Origin: Porticoccaceae bacterium
Lineage (GTDB): Bacteria; Pseudomonadota; Gammaproteobacteria; Pseudomonadales; Porticoccaceae
Assembly: GCA_028822945.1 (NCBI GenBank)
Contig: JAPKCN010000089.1
Coordinates: 1-7,410 of the forward strand
DNA length: 7,410 nucleotides
Reading direction: 5' to 3'
A program made the position numbers and the translations under genes. Numbering within the stretch: the first letter of the stretch is position 1; every line of letters starts with the position of its first letter. Shown here piece after piece: positions 1 to 5,510 of this stretch. The notes beneath the pieces are model-generated. The model did no database searches. It was given only the letters and a program-made list of their open reading frames with translations, and was not told the origin of the DNA.

Positions 1-1
1 C

Positions 2-271
2 CACATCGGCTCACAAGGTGTAGGGAGTGTTTTGTTAGTGAGTAACCTGTTGGCTCTAATGGCATGGGTGTGTCTGATGGTCACTCAGGTTTCACAATTA
101 TTGACACTGCTGGCCATCGCAGTGTTGATGTCTGGCTTTCTGACGTTATTGTGGGCGGAGCAAGCAACGATTGCCGCCGACCACAATTATACGATCATGC
201 GGTTTAGACTTACTGCCCTCGTAGTGGCCATGCACATGATACTACTTGCTTGCTTGCTGGGAGATTTTTAA
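2..271 (+). CDS. C-terminal part of an integral membrane protein, possibly UbiA-family prenyltransferase
   Basis: The frame is open from the first complete codon of the window to the TAA at 269-271, so the gene starts upstream and only about 89 C-terminal residues are visible. A TTG at 32 is probably not the true start, because the open frame continues above it and no ribosome binding site precedes it. Three hydrophobic segments are seen: around LLVSNLLALMAWVCLM, around LLTLLAIAVLMSGFLTLLW, and at the C-terminus around LTALVVAMHMILLACLLG. A polar stretch (AEQATIAADHNYTIMRFR) lies before the last one. The layout of helix pair, charged loop and final helix ending the protein resembles the C-terminal end of UbiA-type membrane prenyltransferases, but the family's Asp-rich motifs would lie upstream and cannot be checked. 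Another multi-helix membrane protein is equally possible. The stop is one base before the next gene, which suggests one transcript. Confidence 0.6.
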   Translation, partial: HIGSQGVGSVLLVSNLLALMAWVCLMVTQVSQLLTLLAIAVLMSGFLTLLWAEQATIAADHNYTIMRFRLTALVVAMHMILLACLLGDF

Positions 272-272
272 C

Positions 273-668
273 ATGGCTGAATTAACGATTTTTTTCGACG
301 GTAGCTGTCCATTGTGTGCTACCGAGATGACGCACCTGCGGCGGTGTGATCTCACCGGCGCGATTGCCTTCGAGGATATTTACGCGGATGATTTTAGCCA
401 CCGCTTCCCCGATATTGACCGCCAGAACGCAGATCGCATTCTGCATGGACAATTGGCTAGTGGCGAATTAGTTTTTGGGCTCGACGTTACGTACCGGGCT
501 TGGTCACTAGTCGGCAAGCGACACTGGGTAGCGGTATTGCGCTGGCCATTGGTGCGTCCAGTCGCGGACGCGGTGTACCTCTTTTTTGCGCGTCACCGAC
601 AGCGCATATCGAGGCTTTTGATGGGCTCCAAGCGCTCCGCGAGTTGCGAGTGGCAATCTGGCCGATGA
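273..668 (+). CDS. DUF393 / DCC family thiol-disulfide oxidoreductase-like protein
   Basis: This 131-residue protein begins at ATG 273, preceded by a GGGAG ribosome binding site at 259-263 with nine bases of spacing. A TTG at 246 in the same frame is inside the upstream gene and is less likely. The N-terminus reads TIFFDGSCPLC, the DGxCPLC signature of the DUF393 (DCC) family, with Cys12 and Cys15 forming a CxxC pair in a thioredoxin-like fold. The C-terminal half (RAWSLVGKRHWVAVLRWPLV, then DAVYLFFARHRQRIS near residues 99-112) matches the family's usual Trp-rich, Pro-containing and Tyr/Arg ending. The length is typical. The family is annotated as putative thiol-disulfide oxidoreductase, but its substrates are mostly unknown. 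It sits one base after a membrane protein gene and its TGA overlaps the SDR start as ATGA, so the three genes are probably coupled. The family call is secure, the function is not. Confidence 0.87.
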   Translation: MAELTIFFDGSCPLCATEMTHLRRCDLTGAIAFEDIYADDFSHRFPDIDRQNADRILHGQLASGELVFGLDVTYRAWSLVGKRHWVAVLRWPLVRPVADAVYLFFARHRQRISRLLMGSKRSASCEWQSGR

Positions 669-1402
669 GCCCGCAAAGCGATGCTCTCGTAGCCGGCGCC
701 AGTGGTGGTATTGGTCGCGCCTTAGTCATCGCGCTGTTGGCTGACCCATCGATCCATCGAGTATTTGCTGTCAGTCGCAGCAGTATTGCCCCCGACAGCC
801 TACAACATCACCCCAAGCTTGTTTGGTTATGCTGTGATTACACCGAAGAGAGCATGCTGCAGGTAGTCGAGCAAGTGCAGTCGTACCGACCGACCATCCT
901 CCGAGTGGCTATTTGTCACGGTATACTCCATGGCGACAAACTGGCACCAGAAAAGCGCCTTGAGGACATCAATGCAGATTCTCTGCAAGCTGTGTTTGCG
1001 GTAAATGCAATTATTCCAGTATTGTGGCTCAAGGTGCTCCGCAAGCTATTAAACGGCGCTGAGCATTGCAAGGTTGCAGTCCTGTCGGCAAGGGTTGGCA
1101 GCATTGGCGACAACCATCTGGGTGGCTGGTATGCCTATCGCGCGTCGAAAGCGGCGCTCAATATGTTTCTTAAGACGGCATCTATCGAATACTCGAGGCG
1201 CAGCGCAAACGTTAAGCTGATCTCCTTTCACCCCGGTACTACCGATACGCCATTATCTAAGCCGTTTCAATCATCGGTGGCGGCCCACAAACTTTTTACG
1301 GCCGAATTTGTGGCTACTAAATTGATCGAGCATATGACGGCTGCCGAAGTCGACGGGCAGTTGGCCTTTATAGACTGGGATGGTCAAACTATCGACTGGT
1401 AG
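665..1402 (+). CDS. Short-chain dehydrogenase/reductase (SDR), CsgA/C-factor-like
   Basis: The product is a classical SDR of 245 residues. The start at ATG 665 is chosen because it overlaps the upstream TGA as ATGA and places the Rossmann nucleotide-binding motif at the expected N-terminal position. The frame stays open back to position 500, but that stretch lies inside the DUF393 gene and reads as a shadow. Visible motifs are AGASGGIG (Gly11, Gly15, Gly17), SRS after the second strand (Arg38, hinting at NADP(H) preference), CDYT (Asp58), a variant CHG where NAG is usual, Asn114, Ser141, and the catalytic YRASK (Tyr158, Lys162). HPGTTDTPLSKPF near 189-201 is the typical post-catalytic segment of the CsgA/C-factor-like cytosolic SDRs. 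The catalytic Asn-Ser-Tyr-Lys set is complete, so an active NAD(P)-dependent oxidoreductase is expected. The substrate cannot be read from the sequence; genomic context links it to the DUF393 and membrane protein genes. Confidence 0.9.
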   Translation: MSPQSDALVAGASGGIGRALVIALLADPSIHRVFAVSRSSIAPDSLQHHPKLVWLCCDYTEESMLQVVEQVQSYRPTILRVAICHGILHGDKLAPEKRLEDINADSLQAVFAVNAIIPVLWLKVLRKLLNGAEHCKVAVLSARVGSIGDNHLGGWYAYRASKAALNMFLKTASIEYSRRSANVKLISFHPGTTDTPLSKPFQSSVAAHKLFTAEFVATKLIEHMTAAEVDGQLAFIDWDGQTIDW

Positions 1403-1588
1403 ATATCGCATGATGCAGCCTAGTTGCAATAATAATCTTTAGTAGATGATTTACATGACGCGTAGCACTTGATTATATTTGAGCAGGATTGACGAGCGCT
1501 CTGAGGTATGCGGTTCAAAAAGTAGCTTAAAACTTACATTCCCCCACCGACATTACGGCGCCTTAATATTTTTGTTGTTGTGTTGATC

Positions 1589-1618
1589 TTGGGAGTGACA
1601 GCGACAAGCGGTTACACT
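1589..1618 (+). promoter_or_regulatory. Candidate sigma-70 promoter for rlmD
   Basis: TTGGGA (1589-1594) and TACACT (1613-1618) are separated by 18 bases, and each matches the consensus at four of six positions. Transcription would begin around 1625, giving rlmD a leader of about 100 bases. The dyad TGTATGGATACA at 1618-1629 would overlap the start point. Other weak boxes exist in the gap, so this is only the best guess by eye. Confidence 0.22.
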
Positions 1619-1672
1619 GTATGGATACAATCACTCTAGTCTCGAACGCCATGAGCCTAGCGATCTTTTTAT

Positions 1673-1704
1673 AACCGATCAAGTAGCACGTTTGCGAATC
1701 GGTT
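1673..1704 (+). repeat. Inverted repeat in the rlmD leader
   Basis: AACCGAT (1673-1679) and ATCGGTT (1698-1704) are perfect inverted 7-base arms with an 18-base loop. CAA (1680-1682) can further pair with TTG (1692-1694) if a three-base bulge is allowed. The stem would end about 25 bases before the rlmD start codon. There is no T run after it, so it is not a terminator. It could be an RNA hairpin near the ribosome binding region, or chance. Confidence 0.35.
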
Positions 1705-1728
1705 TGGCGCGCCATAGGCGCCGTGACG

Positions 1729-3147
1729 ATGCCACTTATGCAAAAAACTCGACGTTATCGCCGACCTGCAAAGCGTGCCAAAAGCTTTGCTGAGAGCTCA
1801 CTCGTTGGCGAATTACAGGTCTGCCAAATAACTGATCTCAGTCATGACGGCCGCGGTGTGGGTCGACTTCAAGGTAAAACCTGCTTTGTCGACGGTGCCT
1901 TGCCTGGTGAGACCGTGGAGTTGAGACTGTGGCGTAGCCATCGCAACTACGACGAAGCGCGACTTTCGAAGGTTTTGCTCCCCACAAAAGATCGAGTTGA
2001 ACCGCCTTGTCGACATTTTTTGCAGTGCGGTGGGTGTTCGCTACAACATCTTCACCCAGAGCGCCAAATCGAACATAAAGCGGATCAGTTGGCAGCTAAT
2101 TTTCAGCGCCACGGTATACGCCCAAAGAAATTTTTACCGACGCTGACAGCAGAATCTCTGGGCTACCGCCGGCGTGTGCGCTTAGCCGTCCAGCGCAGTC
2201 GAGGCGGCACTTGGCAATTGGGGTTTCGCAATGTGGGTAGTCGTCGGCTCGAGCCGGTGAGTGAATGTCTGACTATGCTTCCGGCGTTGGCGATCTGGCT
2301 ACCACTACTGCCGGATTGGTTGGCTGATTGTTGCGCGCAGTTCAAAATTGAGCAGATCGAGTTGGTCGCTGCCGACGATGGTATGGCGATTGCTATCGAG
2401 GGTAACCGTAAACCGACTGCGCGCGAAGTGACGCACATGCTCAGTGCGCTGACTGCTCTATCGAGTAGGTTGGCGGCTACTCTGGGGACGTTTCTGGCGC
2501 CACAACTTTGGTGGAAAAAACTACCTGATAGGGCCTTTACATGTCTCGATACCACCGCAGAACCGCTTTGGTCCAAGATTACGGCTGAGCTAGCGACTGC
2601 GGTGGAACCGGGGCAATTTATGCAGGTGAATAGCGATATTAATCGACAGATGATCGCTCAAGTGTTGTCGTTGATCAAGCCCTCACCCGGGGGAGTGGCT
2701 GTCGATCTGTATTGCGGTGCAGGCAATTTCTCTCTGCCGTTGGCCGAGCATTTCGAGCGCGTCATTGGCGTTGAGGGACTACCAAGTTTGGTTGAGCACG
2801 GGAGGCGCAACGCTCGACATAATGGTTTGACCAATATTGATTTTTTAGTCACCGATTTAGCGCGCTTGACAGGGCTATCTGGCTGCGCTGGAGGTATACA
2901 ACTTGTGTTATTGGACCCGCCGCGTGCTGGGGCGGCCAACATTATGCCTTGGGTGGTCGATTGCGGAGCGCAACAGGTAATATATGTGTCTTGCCATCCA
3001 TCTACCCTAGTGCGCGATGCTCAGATACTCAACGCAGCAGGTTTCAGTTTAGAAGCCCTCGGTGCTATGGATATGTTTCCCCAAACGGCACACGTCGAGG
3101 CACTGGCGCTATTTGAGCGGCCGGGTGATATCAACGCGGCTCGCTGA
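1729..3147 (+). CDS. rlmD: 23S rRNA (uracil(1939)-C(5))-methyltransferase RlmD
   Basis: RlmD (formerly RumA) uses S-adenosylmethionine to make 5-methyluridine at 23S rRNA position 1939. With the ATG at 1729 the protein has 472 residues, somewhat longer than the E. coli protein (about 430). The basic N-terminus (RRYRRPAKRAK) accounts for part of the difference. A TRAM RNA-binding domain covers about residues 25-84. The iron-sulfur cluster cysteines are Cys94, Cys100, Cys103 (CRHFLQCGGC) and Cys180. FMQVN (297-301), the SAM-binding DLYCGAGNFSLPL (326-338), DPPRAG (396-401), catalytic Cys422 in VSCHPSTLVRD and the general base Glu457 in HVE are all present. The TRAM domain favours RlmD over RlmC. 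Start choice: AGG at 1716-1718 lies ten bases before ATG 1729; an in-frame GTG at 1723 would add two residues, and ATG 1738 is a further option. The gene stands alone, with long gaps on both sides. Confidence 0.95.
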   Translation: MPLMQKTRRYRRPAKRAKSFAESSLVGELQVCQITDLSHDGRGVGRLQGKTCFVDGALPGETVELRLWRSHRNYDEARLSKVLLPTKDRVEPPCRHFLQCGGCSLQHLHPERQIEHKADQLAANFQRHGIRPKKFLPTLTAESLGYRRRVRLAVQRSRGGTWQLGFRNVGSRRLEPVSECLTMLPALAIWLPLLPDWLADCCAQFKIEQIELVAADDGMAIAIEGNRKPTAREVTHMLSALTALSSRLAATLGTFLAPQLWWKKLPDRAFTCLDTTAEPLWSKITAELATAVEPGQFMQVNSDINRQMIAQVLSLIKPSPGGVAVDLYCGAGNFSLPLAEHFERVIGVEGLPSLVEHGRRNARHNGLTNIDFLVTDLARLTGLSGCAGGIQLVLLDPPRAGAANIMPWVVDCGAQQVIYVSCHPSTLVRDAQILNAAGFSLEALGAMDMFPQTAHVEALALFERPGDINAAR

Positions 3148-3149
3148 TA

Positions 3150-3194
3150 CTATCTTGTCTGCAAGATAGCGTTCCTCTACCAAGCTTTGTAGAG
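3150..3194 (+). repeat. Two tandem hairpins directly after rlmD
   Basis: The first hairpin has perfect 8-base arms, CTATCTTG (3150-3157) and CAAGATAG (3162-3169), with a TCTG loop, starting three bases after the rlmD stop. The second has 6-base arms CTCTAC (3175-3180) and GTAGAG (3189-3194) around an 8-base loop. Neither is followed by a T run, so they are not classical intrinsic terminators. They may protect the 3' end of rlmD mRNA or stall transcription, or the first could be a protein-binding palindrome. Confidence 0.5.
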
Positions 3195-3222
3195 AGATGC
3201 TTTGAGTGCCTAAAAAGCGTTG

Positions 3223-3253
3223 TTGTGAGAATCCAGTATAGATTTACTATACT
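3223..3253 (+). promoter_or_regulatory. Candidate glyA promoter with a palindrome over the -10 box
   Basis: A near-consensus -10 box TATACT lies at 3248-3253, with a possible -35 box TTGTGA at 3223-3228 and a long 19-base spacer. The -10 box forms the right arm of a perfect inverted repeat, AGTATAG (3235-3241), ATTTA, CTATACT (3247-3253). A dimeric regulator bound there would block polymerase, so it is a candidate operator. It matches neither the NrdR box nor the PurR box as I know them. Transcription would start near 3260. Confidence 0.35.
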
Positions 3254-3284
3254 AACGTTTTGCCCTGTATACCTCAGTCTAGTT

Positions 3285-3323
3285 GGGTTAACATCTTGAT
3301 TTGTTTTTAGCCCTTTCTTTTTC
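3285..3323 (+). terminator. Terminator- or attenuator-like hairpin before glyA
   Basis: GGGTTAA (3285-3291) pairs with TTAGCCC (3307-3313) as seven base pairs including one G-U, with a 15-base loop. It is followed at once by the pyrimidine tail TTTCTTTTT (3314-3322). This has the form of a weak intrinsic terminator. It lies downstream of the candidate glyA promoter and 25 bases before the glyA start codon, so it could act as an attenuator in the glyA leader, or as a distant terminator for rlmD transcripts. The large loop makes it weaker than a typical terminator. Confidence 0.35.
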
Positions 3324-3347
3324 ACTACTTTGGACACAAAAGCCACT

Positions 3348-4607
3348 ATGTTTGATACCAATCAATCTCTTGCAGATTTCGATCCAGATTTGTTTGAAGC
3401 CATCTCTCATGAGAACCAGCGGCAGGAGCAACACATTGAATTAATCGCCTCTGAAAATTATGCCAGTCCTGCGGTTATGGCGATTCAAGGCGGTCAGTTG
3501 ACCAATAAATATGCTGAGGGATATCCTCGAAAGCGCTATTACGGCGGCTGTGAATTTGTCGATCGAACAGAGGAGTTGGCCATAGAGCGAGCTAAGAGCT
3601 TGTTTGGTGCGGGCTTCGCAAATGTGCAGCCGCACTCAGGCTCACAGGCCAACAGCGCAGTATTTTTGGCCCTTCTTAGCGGTGGCGATACTATTCTCGG
3701 TATGAGTCTTGCCGATGGTGGTCATCTGACTCACGGTGCCAAACCGAATTTCTCGGGTAAGCTCTATACCCCGGTACAGTATGGCTTGGATGCAGATACT
3801 GGTTTGATTGACTATCAACAAGTCGAGGACTTGGCTGTCGAACATCAACCAAAGATGATCATCGCTGGATTTTCGGCCTATTCCGGCATTATGGATTGGG
3901 GCAGATTTCGTCAGATTGCCGACCGAGTGGGGGCCTACTTGCTCGTCGATATGGCCCACGTAGCCGGGCTGGTGGCTGCCGGTGTTTACCCGAGTCCTAT
4001 TGCGCATGCCCATGTGGTGACCTCTACAACCCACAAGACACTGCGCGGCCCTCGCGGAGGGATTATCTTGACTAATCACGAAGATATCGCCAAGAAGTGT
4101 AATTCGGCAATTTTCCCGGGCATACAGGGTGGGCCACTGTGCCACGTGATCGCCGCCAAGGCTGTCGCGTTCAAAGAAGCTGCTAGCACTGATTTTATCA
4201 TCTACCAGCAGCAAGTGATCGCGAATGCCAAGGTAATGGCTGCGACTTTTATTGAGCGCGGTATCGAAATTGTGTCGAATGGCACTGAAAATCATCTTAT
4301 GCTGGTTAGCCTAATAGGTAAAGAATACACCGGTAAAGATGCCGATGAAGCGCTCGGTCGTGCCTATATTACGGTGAATAAAAATGCTGTCCCTAATGAC
4401 CCGCGCTCTCCATTTGTAACGTCGGGACTTCGTATCGGTACGCCGGCGATTACAACTAGGGGGTTCAATCAGCAGGAGGCGGAGCAACTGACGCATTGGA
4501 TTTGCGATGTGCTAGAGAGTTTAGAAAGCGGCACATCGGAACAGGTGATTGCCGAGGTCAGGGCTAAGGTGCTGGACATCTGTAGTCGTCATCCAGTCTA
4601 TGGCTAG
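3348..4607 (+). CDS. glyA: Serine hydroxymethyltransferase
   Basis: GlyA is the cytosolic pyridoxal-phosphate enzyme that interconverts serine plus tetrahydrofolate with glycine plus 5,10-methylene-tetrahydrofolate, the main source of one-carbon units for thymidylate, purines and methionine. At 419 residues it matches the usual length (E. coli 417). Key segments are HIELIASENY (29-38), YAEGYPRKRYYGG (55-67), SGSQAN (97-102), Ser176 in AYSG, Asp201 and His204 in VDMAHVAGL, and Lys230, the Schiff-base lysine, in TTHKTLRGPRGG. The start at ATG 3348 gives an N-terminus (MFDTNQSLADFDPDLFEAI) that aligns with the E. coli one; a TTG at 3330 would add six residues without better support. No good ribosome binding site is seen: only GGA at 3332-3334, thirteen bases away. 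The gene appears to be its own transcription unit with a structured leader, followed by nrdR after a long gap. Confidence 0.98.
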   Translation: MFDTNQSLADFDPDLFEAISHENQRQEQHIELIASENYASPAVMAIQGGQLTNKYAEGYPRKRYYGGCEFVDRTEELAIERAKSLFGAGFANVQPHSGSQANSAVFLALLSGGDTILGMSLADGGHLTHGAKPNFSGKLYTPVQYGLDADTGLIDYQQVEDLAVEHQPKMIIAGFSAYSGIMDWGRFRQIADRVGAYLLVDMAHVAGLVAAGVYPSPIAHAHVVTSTTHKTLRGPRGGIILTNHEDIAKKCNSAIFPGIQGGPLCHVIAAKAVAFKEAASTDFIIYQQQVIANAKVMAATFIERGIEIVSNGTENHLMLVSLIGKEYTGKDADEALGRAYITVNKNAVPNDPRSPFVTSGLRIGTPAITTRGFNQQEAEQLTHWICDVLESLESGTSEQVIAEVRAKVLDICSRHPVYG

Positions 4608-4781
4608 CAGACGCCTTACAGTGGCTAAATCTTGAGTGCTAAAATCGAGTGTTATGACCGCATGCACGCAGGATACGAGTTTTGGGGCAGGCAGGGTTGC
4701 TCATACGCTTCTATACTGATTCAACTGCGATGTTATAAATGGGGTTCGATGGGGGTACAAATGCGCGATCAAGCAGAGTCG

Positions 4782-4809
4782 TTGACTTGCTCGAGTTGCG
4801 ATTGAAAAT
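4782..4809 (+). promoter_or_regulatory. Candidate promoter upstream of nrdR (distal)
   Basis: TTGACT (4782-4787, five of six consensus positions) is followed after 16 bases by GAAAAT (4804-4809, four of six). It would start transcription near 4816, more than 200 bases before nrdR, either as a long leader or as a short RNA that could end at the hairpin beginning at 4837. It has the best -35 box in the gap, but the -10 box is weak. Confidence 0.25.
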
Positions 4810-4836
4810 GCCGTGTGAAACTGAATCGGGCAATTA

Positions 4837-4863
4837 CTACATGTATGGCATGGGTAGATTTTT
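4837..4863 (+). terminator. Weak terminator-like hairpin, possibly ending glyA transcripts
   Basis: CTAC (4837-4840) pairs with GTAG (4854-4857), and ATG (4841-4843) with CAT (4849-4851), leaving a GG bulge and a 5-base loop. A run of five T (4859-4863) follows. The stem is short, bulged and rich in A-T pairs. It lies about 230 bases after the glyA stop, so its role as the glyA terminator is a guess. Confidence 0.27.
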
Positions 4864-4886
4864 ATTAGTGTAGCCTACAGGTATTT

Positions 4887-4942
4887 TTGAGCTGACTATG
4901 ATGTTTATTTTATGCTTTGTTGAGTGAGGTTTAGAGCACTCA
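4887..4942 (+). promoter_or_regulatory. Candidate nrdR promoter with an adjacent dyad
   Basis: TTGAGC (4887-4892) and TATGCT (4911-4916) are 18 bases apart, each with four of six consensus matches. Just after the -10 box lies a perfect 6-base inverted repeat, TGAGTG (4921-4926) and CACTCA (4937-4942), with a 10-base centre that would cover the transcription start. The position suits an operator or a hairpin at the 5' end of the nrdR-ribD-ribE message. Both elements are short and could be chance. Confidence 0.27.
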
Positions 4943-4962
4943 GATGAAGGCCCTAGAGCGAT

Positions 4963-4989
4963 ACCCTTAGGGTGATCCTGTGCTAGACT
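4963..4989 (+). promoter_or_regulatory. Dyad followed by an extended -10 box upstream of nrdR
   Basis: ACCCT-T-AGGGT (4963-4973) is an 11-base perfect dyad with a single central base. Eight bases later TGCTAGACT (4981-4989) resembles an extended -10 promoter element, with no good -35 box; the dyad falls about where one would be. An activator-dependent or repressor-controlled promoter close to nrdR would fit. A second arm CCCTA at 4951-4955 could also pair with TAGGG at 4968-4972. Confidence 0.25.
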
Positions 4990-5036
4990 AATACGGTTAA
5001 ATTTTGTTAAGGCACCGACAACACTGATGCACGGTT

Positions 5037-5510
5037 ATGTATTGTCCATTTTGTAACGCTGACGATACCCGAGTCGTCGATTCCCGATTGGTTGCCAATG
5101 GCGGTCAGGTGCGCCGCCGTCGCGAGTGCGCCGAATGCAGTGAGCGTTTTACAACGTATGAATTAGCTGAGCTGGTGATGCCGCGCGTCATCAAGAGCGA
5201 TGGTACACGACAGTCTTTTGATGAAGAGAAACTGCGTGCCGGTCTTCAGCGAGCACTCGAAAAACGCCCGGTTTCGATCGAAAAAATTGAGACTGCAGTC
5301 GGTCAAATTAAACACTTCCTTCAGGTTACCGGCGAGCGCGAGGTTGCATCACGAGAAATTGGCGAAGCAGTGATGGTTCAGTTGCGTGGTCTCGATGAAG
5401 TCGCCTACGTGCGTTTTGCGTCGGTATACCGCAGTTTTCAGGACCTTAGCGAGTTCCAGGATGAACTCAACCGGCTGACTGGTAGCGACGAAAAATCGCC
5501 GGATGTTTAA
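5037..5510 (+). CDS. nrdR: Transcriptional repressor NrdR of ribonucleotide reductase genes
   Basis: NrdR is a cytosolic zinc-finger/ATP-cone repressor that senses dATP/ATP and binds paired NrdR boxes in front of ribonucleotide reductase operons. The protein has 157 residues (usual length about 150). The N-terminal zinc ribbon is intact: Cys3 and Cys6 in MYCPFC, Cys31 and Cys34 in CAEC, with the basic VRRRREC segment that contacts DNA, followed by SERFTTYE. The ATP-cone domain covers about residues 49-139 (VMPRVIKSDGTRQSFDEEKLRAG at its start, EVAYVRFASVYRSFQD towards its end). The start at ATG 5037 is fixed by the MxCPFC N-terminus; the ribosome binding site is poor, with AAGG (5009-5012) too far upstream. 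The stop overlaps the ribD start as TAATG, so the two are translationally coupled. nrdR-ribD linkage is common in gammaproteobacteria. I saw no NrdR-box pair in this window, so autoregulation is not supported. Confidence 0.97.
   Translation: MYCPFCNADDTRVVDSRLVANGGQVRRRRECAECSERFTTYELAELVMPRVIKSDGTRQSFDEEKLRAGLQRALEKRPVSIEKIETAVGQIKHFLQVTGEREVASREIGEAVMVQLRGLDEVAYVRFASVYRSFQDLSEFQDELNRLTGSDEKSPDV

Larger units (their letters stand above)
1403..1722. other. Intergenic gap between the SDR gene and rlmD
   Basis: This stretch carries no supportable gene. Open frames here are under about 20 codons and lack ribosome binding sites. No stem followed by a T run is seen directly after the SDR stop, so I cannot place a terminator for the upstream group. 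Short palindromes occur (GAGCGCTC at 1494-1501, and TGTAT-GG-ATACA at 1618-1629). The most likely content is a terminator region plus the rlmD promoter and leader. No tRNA, riboswitch or insertion-sequence end was recognised. Confidence 0.6.
4608..5036. other. Long gap between glyA and nrdR, without a convincing gene
   Basis: These 429 bases hold only short open frames, such as 21 codons from 4654 and 18 codons from 4749 (the latter ending with a CSSC sequence), none with a convincing ribosome binding site. A near-repeat, GAGTGCTA (4634-4641) and GAGTGTTA (4647-4654), lies shortly after the glyA stop. The second half contains the candidate promoters, dyads and hairpin listed separately. I looked for an FMN riboswitch, because rib genes follow, and did not recognise its conserved core. 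A small RNA cannot be ruled out. Confidence 0.55.

Noticed and set aside
500..664. In-frame upstream extension of the SDR reading frame
   Set aside because: It lies inside the DUF393 coding region, adds 55 residues of low-complexity non-SDR character before the Rossmann motif, and the ATGA overlap at 665 gives a normal SDR N-terminus.
1617..1632. Possible LexA box CTGTATGGATACAATC
   Set aside because: LexA needs CTGT-N8-ACAG; here the right half is AATC at that spacing.
3235..3253. Possible NrdR box upstream of glyA
   Set aside because: The palindrome has a different length and centre from the 16-base NrdR box and no second copy lies at the usual spacing.
3247..3266. Possible PurR box near AACGTTTTGC upstream of glyA
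   Set aside because: Only the central AACGTTT agrees with the ACGCAAACGTTTGCGT consensus; the outer positions mostly mismatch.
3642..4295. 217-codon open frame on the - strand opposite glyA
   Set aside because: It is fully antisense to a highly conserved enzyme gene, shows no recognisable domain and reads as a codon-bias shadow.
4681..4705. GGGGCAGGCAGGG-like stretch resembling the start of an FMN riboswitch
   Set aside because: The rest of the conserved FMN aptamer core (the GAAATTCC, GACCGGCGGT and later segments) is absent nearby, and the position is over 300 bases from nrdR and far from ribD.
4654..4719. 21-codon open frame after glyA
   Set aside because: No ribosome binding site and no recognisable sequence; the length is expected by chance.
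4749..4805. 18-codon open frame with a CSSC sequence in the glyA-nrdR gap
   Set aside because: It is very short, the preceding GGGG is badly spaced and the two cysteines alone are not evidence of a peptide gene.
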